From: Cellulomonas hominis
GTDB taxonomy: Bacteria > Actinomycetota > Actinomycetes > Actinomycetales > Cellulomonadaceae
Length of the DNA stretch: 53,796 bases
Assembly (NCBI RefSeq): GCF_901521055.1
Contig: NZ_CABEGA010000031.1
Coordinates: 1-53,796, forward strand
Reading direction: 5' to 3'
The notes beneath the pieces were generated by a model that was not told the origin of the DNA, searched no databases, and saw only the letters and a list, made by a program, of their open reading frames with translations. A program made the translations under genes and the position numbers. This document shows, one piece after another, positions 8,653-16,422 of this stretch (position 1 is the first letter of the stretch; each line of letters begins with the position of its first letter).

Positions 8653-8669
8653 GATGGCCGGGGCGCTCG

Positions 8670-9860
8670 TCAGGCGGGGGCGAGGACGACGACCGGCTCG
8701 GAGGTGGGGGCGTCCGAGCCGCCGGTCGGCTCGACGGTCAATGCCAGGGCGTCGCCGGTGCGGAACGCGTCGGTGCGGATCTCCAGGGCGCCGTCCGACA
8801 CGGTGGTCGTGGCGTCGGGGACAGGTACGCCGTCCCGCATGACCCACAGCTGGTAGACCCGGTCGGCGCCGGGGTCGTCCACGCCGGTCGCGGTGACGAG
8901 CGCGGCGTCGGCGGTGACGACCGCGACGGCGGTGCCGCCGGTGGTGACCTCGGCGGCGGCGATGCGCGCGCCGGGCTCGGCGAGCAGCTCGGTGAGGCGG
9001 TCCGCGCGCGCCTGGGCGTCGGCGGCGCGCTGGCTCTCCCGCCACGCGAACGTGCTGGGGACCGCCACCGCCACGAGGACGGCGAGGGTGGCGACGACCG
9101 TCCGCCAGGTCCGGCGCCGGCGCGCGGCGGGGCGGCCTGCCGGCCGGGTCGCCGGTGAGCGGTCGGCGGGACGGGAGGGCGGTCCGACGGTGGACGGACC
9201 CGGGTGCGCCCCGCCCGGCTGCGGTCCGACGGCGTGGGGTGCGGCGACGTGCGGCCGCGCCGCGGAGTCCGCACCGGAGGCACCGGAGGCACCGCCGCGC
9301 ACGGTGCCGTCCTGCCCGGCCCGCCCAGCAGCGCCCTGCCCGGCAGCGTCCTGCCCAGCCCTCTCCTGCTCCGTCCGCGCGACGAGCTCCAGCACGGCGT
9401 CGCGCACCGCGTCGGGCGCGGGCACGGCGACGGCCGCGCCGAGCACGGCCGCGGTCTCGCGCAGGGAGCGGGCCTCGCGCGCGGCGTCGGGGTCGCGGGC
9501 GATGAGGCTGTCGACGGCGGCGCGGTCGGCGTCGAGGACGGCCTGGTCGCGGTTCCGCTGCGCCTGGACGGAGCGGACGCGGTCGACGGCCCGGCGGTGC
9601 GCCATGGTGGTCGCCCACGCGCGGGCCGATCCGCGCCGGGCGTCCCAGCGGGCGGCGGTGCGCCAGATCTCCACCATGACCTCCTGGGTGACCTCCGCCG
9701 CGTGGTCGGGGTCGCGGAGGACGGCGAGGGCCGTGCCGTGCACGGCGGGGGACAGCGTGTCGTACAGGGTGGTGAACGCGTCGAGGTCGCCGTCGGCGAC
9801 CCGCGCGAGGGCGTCGTCGGCGGCGAGCTGCGCCGCGGAGCGGGCACCGGGGGAGGACAC
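8670..9860 (-). CDS. chimeric sigma-70 region 2 / RskA anti-sigma membrane protein
   Basis: This 396-residue protein is an unusual fusion. Residues about 18-98 match sigma-70 region 2 of SigK-like ECF factors (LARVADGDLDAFTTLYD, then AAEVTQEVMVEIWR and ARAWATTMAHRRAVDRVRS). The chain then passes, with no region 4, into the second half of an RskA-type anti-sigma N-terminal domain (DADRAAVDSLIARDPDAARE, then SLRETAAVLGAAVA, about 105-165). A Pro/Ala/Gly linker (166-250), one membrane helix (about 254-272), a short helical segment and an extracytoplasmic RskA domain (300-394, with YQLWVMRDGVPVPDA) follow. It looks like an in-frame deletion joining neighbouring sigK and rskA genes, removing sigma region 4 and the first anti-sigma helix. 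The GTG at 9860 is chosen from family N-termini; a GTG at 9899 in the same frame is possible, and neither has a well-placed Shine-Dalgarno sequence. Without region 4 it should not recognise -35 elements. Confidence 0.8.
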   Translation of the reverse strand: MSSPGARSAAQLAADDALARVADGDLDAFTTLYDTLSPAVHGTALAVLRDPDHAAEVTQEVMVEIWRTAARWDARRGSARAWATTMAHRRAVDRVRSVQAQRNRDQAVLDADRAAVDSLIARDPDAAREARSLRETAAVLGAAVAVPAPDAVRDAVLELVARTEQERAGQDAAGQGAAGRAGQDGTVRGGASGASGADSAARPHVAAPHAVGPQPGGAHPGPSTVGPPSRPADRSPATRPAGRPAARRRRTWRTVVATLAVLVAVAVPSTFAWRESQRAADAQARADRLTELLAEPGARIAAAEVTTGGTAVAVVTADAALVTATGVDDPGADRVYQLWVMRDGVPVPDATTTVSDGALEIRTDAFRTGDALALTVEPTGGSDAPTSEPVVVLAPA

Positions 9861-9909
9861 GTGCGCAAGTGTGCCGCACGTGCCCTCCTCCGGCGTCACG
9901 GGTGCCGGT

Positions 9910-11202
9910 TCAGCTCACCAGCGCGGCGGCCAGGGAGTCGATGGCCCCGGCGAGCGTGGACACGTGCATGCCCAGCCCGGCGGCCACGTCGTCGGCGGGG
10001 AGCTCGCCGTCGCTGATCTGCTCGAAGAACGCCCCGGCCTGCGGGCGGTAGCCGTCGAGGTCCATGAGGGCCTGCTGGCGGGCGTCCTCGTCGCCGGCGG
10101 CGTCCGCGACGGCGTAGTCGACGAAGAAGCCGATGTGCTCGCGCCACAGCTGGAGGAACGCGGTGCCGTTGTCCGGGCCAGCCAGGGAGGCGACGGCCTC
10201 GGAGAGCTGCACGGAGTTGGCGTCGAGGGTCGCCGCCGAGGCGGTGAACGCCGGTGACTCGACGCCGCCCTCGGCGGTGTAGGCGGTGAACACGGCGTAC
10301 GCGGCGAGGTAGACGTGCTCCTGGAGCAGCGCGGTCAGGGTCGACCGCAGGGTGGAGGCGTCGTCCATGGCGTCACCGGGCAGGCCGGCGCCGGCGGCGA
10401 GGCCGGTGGCGATGGTGCCGGCGTCCATGCCGACGTGGTCGGCGGCGGCCTTGAGGGTGTCGGACGCCATGGGGTCCCCGGCGGCGAGCGCGTCGATGGC
10501 GGCGGACATGGTGCTCACGTGCATGGCGAGCGCCTGGGCGACGTCGGCGGCGGGCAGGTTCCCCGCGCTGATCTGCTCGAAGAACGCGCCGGCGTCGGTG
10601 GTGTAGCCCGCGAGCTCGGCCTGCGCGGCGTCGGCGCCGGCCTGGTCGCCGGACTTCTTCGCGACGGCGTAGTCGACGAAGTAGCCGACGTGGGCGTCCC
10701 ACAGCTGCTGGAACGCGGCGGCCTGCTCGTCGCCGGCCAGCGACCCGACGGCGGCGGCCAGGTCGGCGGTGTTGCCGTCGAGCGCGGCCTTCGCGGCGGT
10801 GAACTCGGCGGAGTCGGCGCCGGCGGTGTACGCGGTGGCGACGCCGATGCCGGTCAGGTAGACGTGCTCCTGCAGGAGGGCGGTGAGCCCGGCGCGCAGG
10901 GTGGCGGCGTCGGAGTCGACCTCGCCGGCGGTGCCGGTGGCGGCGGCGAGGCCGGTCGCCAGGGTCAGGCCGGTCTCGGGCATGTGCGCGGCGGCGGTGC
11001 GGGCGTCGGCGAACGGGTCGCCGGTGCTGACGGGCGCGACGGCGTCCATCGCGTCGTGGTCCATGCCCGTGCTGGACGTGGCGGACGGGCTGCTGCCCGC
11101 GGCGGTGTCGTCCTCGGCGCTGCCGCACGCGGTGAGCGTCAGGCTCAGGGTGAGCCCGGCGGCCATCGCGGCCACGGCGTAGGTGCTGCGGGTGCGTCGC
11201 AT
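9910..11202 (-). CDS. lipoprotein with two copies of a ~145-residue helical domain
   Basis: The 430-residue protein has a lipoprotein signal (lipobox LTLTAC, Cys 26), a short Met/His/Asp stretch (MDHDAMD near 47), and two homologous helical domains at about 99-240 and 283-426, offset by about 184 residues. Shared landmarks are TLLQEHVYL-like helices (ALLQEHVYLTG and ALLQEHVYLAA), LWDAHVGYFVDYAVA versus LWREHIGFFVDYAVA, and AGAFFEQIS in both. Similar domains occur in Firmicutes proteins often labelled copper amine oxidase, without the oxidase fold; I regard function as unknown. The repeated His residues and the MDHDAM segment could bind metal, which is inference. The ATG has an AGGAG site 6 nt upstream. 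Its stop lies 49 bases before the chimera GTG on the same strand, so the two are probably cotranscribed. Confidence 0.82.
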   Translation of the reverse strand: MRRTRSTYAVAAMAAGLTLSLTLTACGSAEDDTAAGSSPSATSSTGMDHDAMDAVAPVSTGDPFADARTAAAHMPETGLTLATGLAAATGTAGEVDSDAATLRAGLTALLQEHVYLTGIGVATAYTAGADSAEFTAAKAALDGNTADLAAAVGSLAGDEQAAAFQQLWDAHVGYFVDYAVAKKSGDQAGADAAQAELAGYTTDAGAFFEQISAGNLPAADVAQALAMHVSTMSAAIDALAAGDPMASDTLKAAADHVGMDAGTIATGLAAGAGLPGDAMDDASTLRSTLTALLQEHVYLAAYAVFTAYTAEGGVESPAFTASAATLDANSVQLSEAVASLAGPDNGTAFLQLWREHIGFFVDYAVADAAGDEDARQQALMDLDGYRPQAGAFFEQISDGELPADDVAAGLGMHVSTLAGAIDSLAAALVS

Positions 11203-11268
11203 GATCGCTCCTGGGTGTCCTCGGTGGGTGTCACCGGGGGTTCGGAACGGGCGGGCGCCCGGATGGGT

Positions 11269-11303
11269 CCGGGCTACTCCGGGCTAATCCGGGCTACTCC
11301 GGG
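11269..11303. repeat. 3.5 copies of a 10-bp direct repeat (CCGGGCTACT)
   Basis: CCGGGCTACT, CCGGGCTAAT, CCGGGCTACT and CCGGG follow one another in register. The array covers the last codons and TAG stop of the small Cys-containing gene, read on the minus strand, and repeats the in-frame stop downstream. A repeat of about one helical turn before the lipoprotein gene could be a protein-binding site or simple slippage. Confidence 0.85.
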
Positions 11304-11509
11304 AGCTGGGACGCGGACCGCAGGACGGCGTCGTACCGGCCGCCGGCGTGCTCCGGCGCGGGTCCGCCGACGAAGCACCGGCACGGCCCGTCGCGGTGCA
11401 CCAGCCCGGCGTGCGGGCGGGCGACGCAGGGCAGCGGGCCGACGGCGGCCTGGAGCTCGTCCTCGGGGCTCCACGCGTGCCAGGTGCTGCGCGTGATCTC
11501 GGTCGTCAT
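11294..11509 (-). CDS. small Cys-containing protein of unknown function
   Basis: This gene encodes 71 residues from an ATG with a strong GGAGG site 5 nt upstream, the main evidence that it is real. The protein is soluble, with no signal peptide or membrane helix. It has three Cys residues, in PLPCVARPHAGL and DGPCRCFVGG, together with several His residues, which could suit metal or disulfide chemistry (inference). I recognise no family. It lies 91 bases upstream of the lipoprotein gene on the same strand and may head that transcript, so a link to the lipoprotein and sigma/anti-sigma chimera is plausible. Confidence 0.6.
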   Translation of the reverse strand: MTTEITRSTWHAWSPEDELQAAVGPLPCVARPHAGLVHRDGPCRCFVGGPAPEHAGGRYDAVLRSASQLPE

Positions 11510-11579
11510 CGGTACCTCCGTGCGGTGGGCCGCCCGGGGGCGGACCGTGACGGCACCGGGGGGCCGGTGTCGCTGTGCG

Positions 11580-11688
11580 CCACGGGTGTGCGCGTTCACA
11601 CGCCCGTGGTCTCGTGTCCATCGGACGGTCGCACGTCTTCCTGTGGCGAACCAAGCCGATCGGTGGTATCGCCGGGGTGAATTCACCC
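11580..11688. other. hairpin and 14-bp palindrome in intergenic region
   Basis: The 246-bp gap between the fused ATPase stop and the small Cys gene holds two symmetric elements. CCACGGGTGTG (11580-11590) pairs with CACACGCCCGTGG (11597-11609) around a 6-nt loop, with a 2-nt bulge. GGGTGAATTCACCC (11675-11688) is a perfect palindrome and could be an operator for the leftward genes or part of a terminator for the leftward ATPase gene's neighbour. I see no convincing gene in this stretch. Confidence 0.4.
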
Positions 11689-11755
11689 ACAGTGGCCCGG
11701 ATCACGCCGCGCCGGGGACCTCGGTCCCACGGGGAAGCGGTGGCGAAGCCGCAGG

Positions 11756-13462
11756 TCAGGATGCTGCGCGAGCCGCCCGGCGCGCTGCCTGCTCGGCGGG
11801 GTCCGGGACGGGCGCGGCCTCGAGCAGCCGCCGGGTGTAGGCGTCCTCGGGGGAGCGCAGGACACGGCTGCGCTCGCCGATCTCGACCAGCCGCCCGCGG
11901 TGCATCACGGCGACCCGGTCGGCGAGCTCGTCGACGACGGCGAGGTCGTGGCTGATGAACAGGCACGCGAACCGCAGGCGCTGCTGGATGGACCGGAACA
12001 GCTCGAGGACGGTCGCCTGGACGGACACGTCGAGCGCGGAGGTCGGCTCGTCGGCGATGAGCAGCTCCGGGTCGAGGGACACCGCCCGGGCGATGGACAC
12101 GCGCTGGCGCTGCCCGCCGGACAGCTCGTGCGGGTACCGGGACGCCCACGCGCCGGGGAGCTCCACGCCGTCCAGCAGCTCGGCGACCCGGGCGTCGAGC
12201 GCCTGGCCCCGCAGGCCGGCGTGCACGCGCAGCGGCTCCGCGACGGACTCGCCGATCGTGTACCGGGGGTTGAGCGACGCCGCGGGGTTCTGGAACACGA
12301 CGCCGATGCGGGTGCGGGCGGCCCGCACGGCCCGCGGGGTGTCCCGCCCGAGCCGGGTGCCGACGACCTCGACGGTGCCGGACGTGAGCGGCGCGAGCCC
12401 GAGCGCGCACCGGCCGAGGGTCGACTTGCCGGACCCGGACTCGCCGACGAGCGCCAGCATCTCGCCCGGCTGGACGCGCAGGGTGACGTCGTCGACGGCC
12501 CGCACGACCCGGCCGCGCCGGTTCCGGAACTCCACGACCAGGTGCTCGACGTTGAGGGCGGGGCGCTCGCGGTCGTCGGCGGTCGAGTCGCGGGGCGGCG
12601 CACCGATGCGCGGGACGGCGGCGAGCAGGGTGCGGGTGTACTCGGCGCGTGGGGCGGCGAACAGCGTCGCGACGTCGGCGGTCTCCACGACCTCGCCGTG
12701 CCGCATGACGACGACCCGGTCGGCGAGGTCCGCGACGACGCCCATGTCGTGGGTGATGAGCACGATCGAGGCGGAGGTGCGGGCGCGGAGCCGGCGCAGG
12801 ACGTCCAGGACCTCCTGCTGGACGGTCACGTCGAGCGCGGTGGTCGGCTCGTCCGCGACGAGCACCTGCGGGTCGCACGCGAGGGCCATCGCGATCATGA
12901 CGCGCTGCGCCTGGCCGCCGGACAGCTGGTGCGGGTAGAAGCCGAGGCGCTCCTCGGGGTCGGGCAGCTCGACCATGCGCAGCAGCTCGACGGCCCGCGC
13001 GGTGCGCTCCGCACGGGACAGCCCGGGGACGTGCCGGCGGAGCATCTCGCGGATCTGGTAGCCGATGGTGAACACCGGGTCCAGCGCGTTCGACGGGTCC
13101 TGGAAGATCATCGCGACGCGGCGCCCGCGCACCTCGGTGAGCGCGCGGTCGTCCAGGCCGATCAGCTCCTGCCCGTCGAGCCGTGCGCTCCCGGTGACGG
13201 TGGCGTTGCCCGGCAGCAGGCCCAGCAGGGCCAGGGACGACACCGACTTGCCGGACCCCGACTCCCCGACGACGGCCAGCACCTCCCCGGGCAGCAGCGC
13301 GTACGAGACCCCGCGCACGGCGGCGACGTCCGGCGAGCGCCCGCCGTCGACACGGAACGTGACGGTGAGGTCGGTGACCTCGAGCACGGGCGTCGCGGGC
13401 GCCGCGGTCGCCGCGGTCGCCCGGTCGGCGACGAGGTCGGTGGAGGTCGGCTCGGTCGTCAC
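11756..13462 (-). CDS. fused double ATP-binding protein of peptide ABC transporter (DppD-DppF type)
   Basis: One 568-residue chain holds two complete oligopeptide-type ATPase domains, which are separate DppD and DppF proteins in many bacteria. Domain one (about 26-290) has Walker A GESGSGKS near 66, signature LSGGQAQR and Walker B VLVADEPTTALD. Domain two (about 305-555) has GESGSGKST near 337, LSGGQRQR and LLIADEPTSALD, with the C-terminal AYTRRLLEAAPVP segment seen in OppF/DppF. The GTG at 13462 has an AGGAG site and overlaps the regulator stop by 4 nt; an open frame upstream only shadows the regulator. It is the last gene of the peptide operon that begins at 20363. Confidence 0.93.
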   Translation of the reverse strand: MTTEPTSTDLVADRATAATAAPATPVLEVTDLTVTFRVDGGRSPDVAAVRGVSYALLPGEVLAVVGESGSGKSVSSLALLGLLPGNATVTGSARLDGQELIGLDDRALTEVRGRRVAMIFQDPSNALDPVFTIGYQIREMLRRHVPGLSRAERTARAVELLRMVELPDPEERLGFYPHQLSGGQAQRVMIAMALACDPQVLVADEPTTALDVTVQQEVLDVLRRLRARTSASIVLITHDMGVVADLADRVVVMRHGEVVETADVATLFAAPRAEYTRTLLAAVPRIGAPPRDSTADDRERPALNVEHLVVEFRNRRGRVVRAVDDVTLRVQPGEMLALVGESGSGKSTLGRCALGLAPLTSGTVEVVGTRLGRDTPRAVRAARTRIGVVFQNPAASLNPRYTIGESVAEPLRVHAGLRGQALDARVAELLDGVELPGAWASRYPHELSGGQRQRVSIARAVSLDPELLIADEPTSALDVSVQATVLELFRSIQQRLRFACLFISHDLAVVDELADRVAVMHRGRLVEIGERSRVLRSPEDAYTRRLLEAAPVPDPAEQAARRAARAAS

Positions 13463-14028
13463 GGTGCTCCTGTCCCGGCCGGGGGCTGCCCGGCGCGTTC
13501 GGCCTCGTCCTCGGCCGCGGCGAGGGCGTCGCGGTGCGCCTCCCACTCGGCGAGCATCTTGCGGTGGTACCCGGCGAGCCACTCGAAGTAGTTGCGGGCG
13601 TTCAGCAGCCGCCGCCGCGGCCCGGGGTCGTCGTCGCTCACCGCGACGAGCCCGGAGTCGATGACGCGCTGCAGCCGGGGCAGGTACGTGCGCTCGCTGG
13701 CGAGCCAGGAGCCCCAGATGTCGTCCTCGACGCGGAAGTAGTGGTTCCGGTCGCCGGGGATGCTGTGCCGCATGATGAAGCCGATCTCGACCAGCCGCCG
13801 GGTCGCGGTCGACACGGCGCCGGCGGACGCGACGAGCAGCGAGGCGATCTGCGCGGACGACAGGTAGGGCCGGTCGACGATCATCAGCAGGCCGACGACC
13901 CGGCCCTCCATGCGGGCGCTGTTCGCGTTGTCCCACGTGGAGGCGAACTGCTCGATCCACTCGCGGGCGTCCGCGTCGAGGCTCGGCTCGTCGGGCGTGG
14001 CGGGGCGCGGCGTGCCGGCGTCGGTCAT
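13459..14028 (-). CDS. GbsR/MarR-family transcriptional regulator
   Basis: This 189-residue protein has the winged-helix layout of the GbsR branch of MarR regulators. An N-terminal helix EWIEQFASTWD is followed by MEGRVVGLLMIVDRPYLSSAQIASLLVASAGAVSTATRRLVEIGFI split over residues 38-84, a wing RHSIPGDRNHYFRVEDDIW near 87-105, and a C-terminal dimerisation helix. It starts at an ATG overlapping the serine-hydrolase stop by 4 nt (ATGA) and its stop overlaps the ATPase start. A regulator embedded within a transporter operon probably controls that operon; a candidate operator lies upstream of the first gene at 20444-20470. Confidence 0.85.
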   Translation of the reverse strand: MTDAGTPRPATPDEPSLDADAREWIEQFASTWDNANSARMEGRVVGLLMIVDRPYLSSAQIASLLVASAGAVSTATRRLVEIGFIMRHSIPGDRNHYFRVEDDIWGSWLASERTYLPRLQRVIDSGLVAVSDDDPGPRRRLLNARNYFEWLAGYHRKMLAEWEAHRDALAAAEDEAERAGQPPAGTGAP

Positions 14029-15470
14029 GCGCTCACCGTAGGGACCGCGGCGCCGGCCTCGCGGCGGTTCGTCATGCCGGTGCGCCGGGCCCGGAACACC
14101 TCGACGGGCCAGGATGTCATCGCGGCGCGCACGCTGGTGACGGCGCCGTCGGCGTCCCGCTCGTAGGTCATCGGCTCACCGACCGTGCCGAAGCCCGGCC
14201 CGCGGTGGATCTGCAGCGTGTCCCGCCCGAGCACGGTCAGCTCCTCGTACGCGGCGACGGGGTCCGGGGCGGCGGGGCGCAGCAGGACGAGGCGGCCGCC
14301 GAGCTCGGCGACGTCGCTGATGCCCCACAGGTTCGCGAACCGGCCGGTGTACTCGGCCGGCGGCCGGGCGTCGGCGGGCGGCTCGGGGGCGTCGGCGGGC
14401 GCCTTCAGGGCGAGGTCGACGAGCTTGATCAGCCCGACGGCGATGGGGTCGGCGGGGCCGTCGATCGCGTTGGTGAGGACGCTGACCACGAGCTGGTCCT
14501 CGGGGTCGATGTAGGTGCGGGTGATGTGGCCCGGGTAGCCGCCGCTGTGCCCGACGACGTCCCGCTCGCCGAACGTGTGCAGGTCCATCCCGACGCCGTA
14601 CTTCCCGAGCTCGGTGCCGTACGCGGTGACGACGGACTCCAGGCGCTGGATCACGCGCTTGGAGGCGTCGGTGAGCAGCCGCTCGTCGCCGAGGAAGTGC
14701 GCGGCGCCGTACTCCGTCATGTCGCGGGCGGTGGAGAAGAACCCGGTCGCGGCCGCCATGGCGCGGGTGTCGACGTGGTCGATGCGCTCGCGGCGGTCGT
14801 CGGCGTCGAGCAGGCCGGTGTGCCCCGCGGCGTACTCGTGCGCGCGGCCGGGGGCGTACTCGGCGCCGGTGCGGGTCAGTCCGAGCGGCTCGACGACGGC
14901 CGCGTGCAGGTGCTCGTCGTAGGGGCGGCCCGTCACCTGCTCGATCACGAGCCCCAGCAGCGAGTAGCCGACGTTCGAGTACTTGAAGTGCTCGTTCGGG
15001 CCGTAGACCTCGCCGTTCGCCAGCACGTCCGCGAGCAGGGCCTCCCGGTCCGGGAACGGCCCGTCCAGCTGCCAGAAGTCCGCCGCCGCGCCGTCCCGGA
15101 TGACGCCGGCCTGGTGGCCGAGCAGCTCCCGCACGGTGCGGGACGCGAGCGGGGAGCCGCCCTCGCGCAGCTCCGGGACGAAGTCGCCGACGGGGTCGTC
15201 GAGCCGCAGCCGCCCCTGCTCCACCAGCTGCAGCACGGCGGTGGCGGTGAACGTCTTGGAGTGCGAGGCGATCCGGAACAGGTGCTCGGTGGTCAGCGGC
15301 TCCCCGGTCGTCACGTCCGCCACGCCCCACGCCGCGTCGAGCAGCACCTCGTCGCCGACCCGGATCGCGACCTGCACGCCGGTGGCCCGGCGGTAGGCCG
15401 CCTGCTGCTCCACCCAGGACCACAGGTAGGGGGCGGCGGCGCGGACGACGGCGGCGGTGCGGTCGGACAT
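14025..15470 (-). CDS. serine hydrolase of the beta-lactamase / D-Ala carboxypeptidase fold
   Basis: The 481-residue protein has the class C beta-lactamase-like fold. It shows the nucleophile tetrad S-x-x-K in RIASHSKTFTA (Ser 69, Lys 72), the YSN motif in FKYSNVGYSLLGLV near 165, and a late HSGGYPGH motif near 313, in the place of KTG. The C-terminal ~120 residues resemble the lipocalin-like domain found in some of these peptidases. There is no evident signal peptide, so it may be cytoplasmic. Family members are D-aminopeptidases, DD-carboxypeptidases or esterases. In an operon with an M14 carboxypeptidase and peptide importer, a role in hydrolysing imported D-residue or modified peptides is a reasonable inference. 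An AGGAAGG site precedes the ATG. Confidence 0.87.
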   Translation of the reverse strand: MSDRTAAVVRAAAPYLWSWVEQQAAYRRATGVQVAIRVGDEVLLDAAWGVADVTTGEPLTTEHLFRIASHSKTFTATAVLQLVEQGRLRLDDPVGDFVPELREGGSPLASRTVRELLGHQAGVIRDGAAADFWQLDGPFPDREALLADVLANGEVYGPNEHFKYSNVGYSLLGLVIEQVTGRPYDEHLHAAVVEPLGLTRTGAEYAPGRAHEYAAGHTGLLDADDRRERIDHVDTRAMAAATGFFSTARDMTEYGAAHFLGDERLLTDASKRVIQRLESVVTAYGTELGKYGVGMDLHTFGERDVVGHSGGYPGHITRTYIDPEDQLVVSVLTNAIDGPADPIAVGLIKLVDLALKAPADAPEPPADARPPAEYTGRFANLWGISDVAELGGRLVLLRPAAPDPVAAYEELTVLGRDTLQIHRGPGFGTVGEPMTYERDADGAVTSVRAAMTSWPVEVFRARRTGMTNRREAGAAVPTVSA

Positions 15471-15528
15471 GAGGTGGTGCCTTCCTGGGTGGGGTGCCGG
15501 GTCTCGGCGGGGGAGCGGTGGAGCGGGT

Positions 15529-16422
15529 TCAGCGGGACTTCGGGTCGAGGGTGTCGCGCAGGACGTCGCCGAGCGTGATCATCGCCAGCACGGTGACGGT
15601 CAGGAAGATGCTCGGGAAGACCAGCATGTGCGGGGAGGTCTGGAAGTAGGTCTGCGCGCTGGACAGCTGCAGGCCCCAGGAGATCGACGGCGCCCGCAGC
15701 CCCAGGCCGAGGAACGTCAGCGTCGACTCCGAGACGATGACGCCGCCGACCATCGTGGTGGCCACGGCGAGCACCGGCCCGATGGCGTTGGGCAGGACGT
15801 ACCGCGCGATGATCCGCCGGTCCCGCAGGCCCATCGCGCGGGCCGCCTCGACGTACGGGGCGTCCCGCACGGCGCGCACGGACCCCCGCACGAGCCGGGC
15901 CATCGTGGGCCAGGAGAACAGCGCGAGCACGAGCGCCACGGTCACGGGGGACCGCGTGCCGATCGACGTCAGCACGACCACGGCGCCCAGCAGGAACGGG
16001 AAGCCGAGGAACACGTCGGTCAGCCGGGCGATCAACCGGTCGGCGAACCCGCCGTAGAACCCGGCGGCGGTGCCCAGCACCAGGGCGACGACGAGCGCCA
16101 GCACGGTGCACAGGACGCCGACGGTCAGCGAGGCCCGGGCGCCGTAGACGACGTTCGCGTACACGTCGCAGCCCTGCACGTCGGTGCCGAACACGTGGTC
16201 GCCGCCGGGGCGCTGGGCGCTCTGCGTGAGGTCGCACGCGCGCGGGTCGGGCTGGCCGAACCACCCGGCGAACCACGACGGGGCGATCGCGACGAGGGCC
16301 AGCACCGCCAGCACCACGGCGCACAGCCAGAACAGGGGCCGGCGGCGCAGGCTCCGCCACACGCCGCGGGGCGCGGAGGGAGCGGTCTCGGCGACGGCCG
16401 TCGCGGTCAGCGTGTCACTCAT
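15529..16422 (-). CDS. peptide ABC transporter permease (DppC type)
   Basis: This 297-residue inner-membrane protein has an N-terminal helix typical of DppC/OppC, the conserved GTDVQGCDVYANVVYGAR segment near 78 (in place of the usual GTDxxGRD), and the EAA loop EAARAMGLRDRRIIARYVLPN near 192 that docks the ATPase. The end sequence SWGLQLSSAQTYF plus GDVLRDTLDPKSR is also standard. Its ATG lies within an 8-nt overlap with the preceding permease stop. A 58-bp gap to the serine hydrolase is the only sizeable gap in this operon. Confidence 0.93.
   Translation of the reverse strand: MSDTLTATAVAETAPSAPRGVWRSLRRRPLFWLCAVVLAVLALVAIAPSWFAGWFGQPDPRACDLTQSAQRPGGDHVFGTDVQGCDVYANVVYGARASLTVGVLCTVLALVVALVLGTAAGFYGGFADRLIARLTDVFLGFPFLLGAVVVLTSIGTRSPVTVALVLALFSWPTMARLVRGSVRAVRDAPYVEAARAMGLRDRRIIARYVLPNAIGPVLAVATTMVGGVIVSESTLTFLGLGLRAPSISWGLQLSSAQTYFQTSPHMLVFPSIFLTVTVLAMITLGDVLRDTLDPKSR

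Noticed and set aside
11580..11609. Hairpin as a riboswitch or small RNA
   Set aside because: A single short stem with a bulge and no recognisable conserved core; no gene follows in the proper orientation at a suitable distance.
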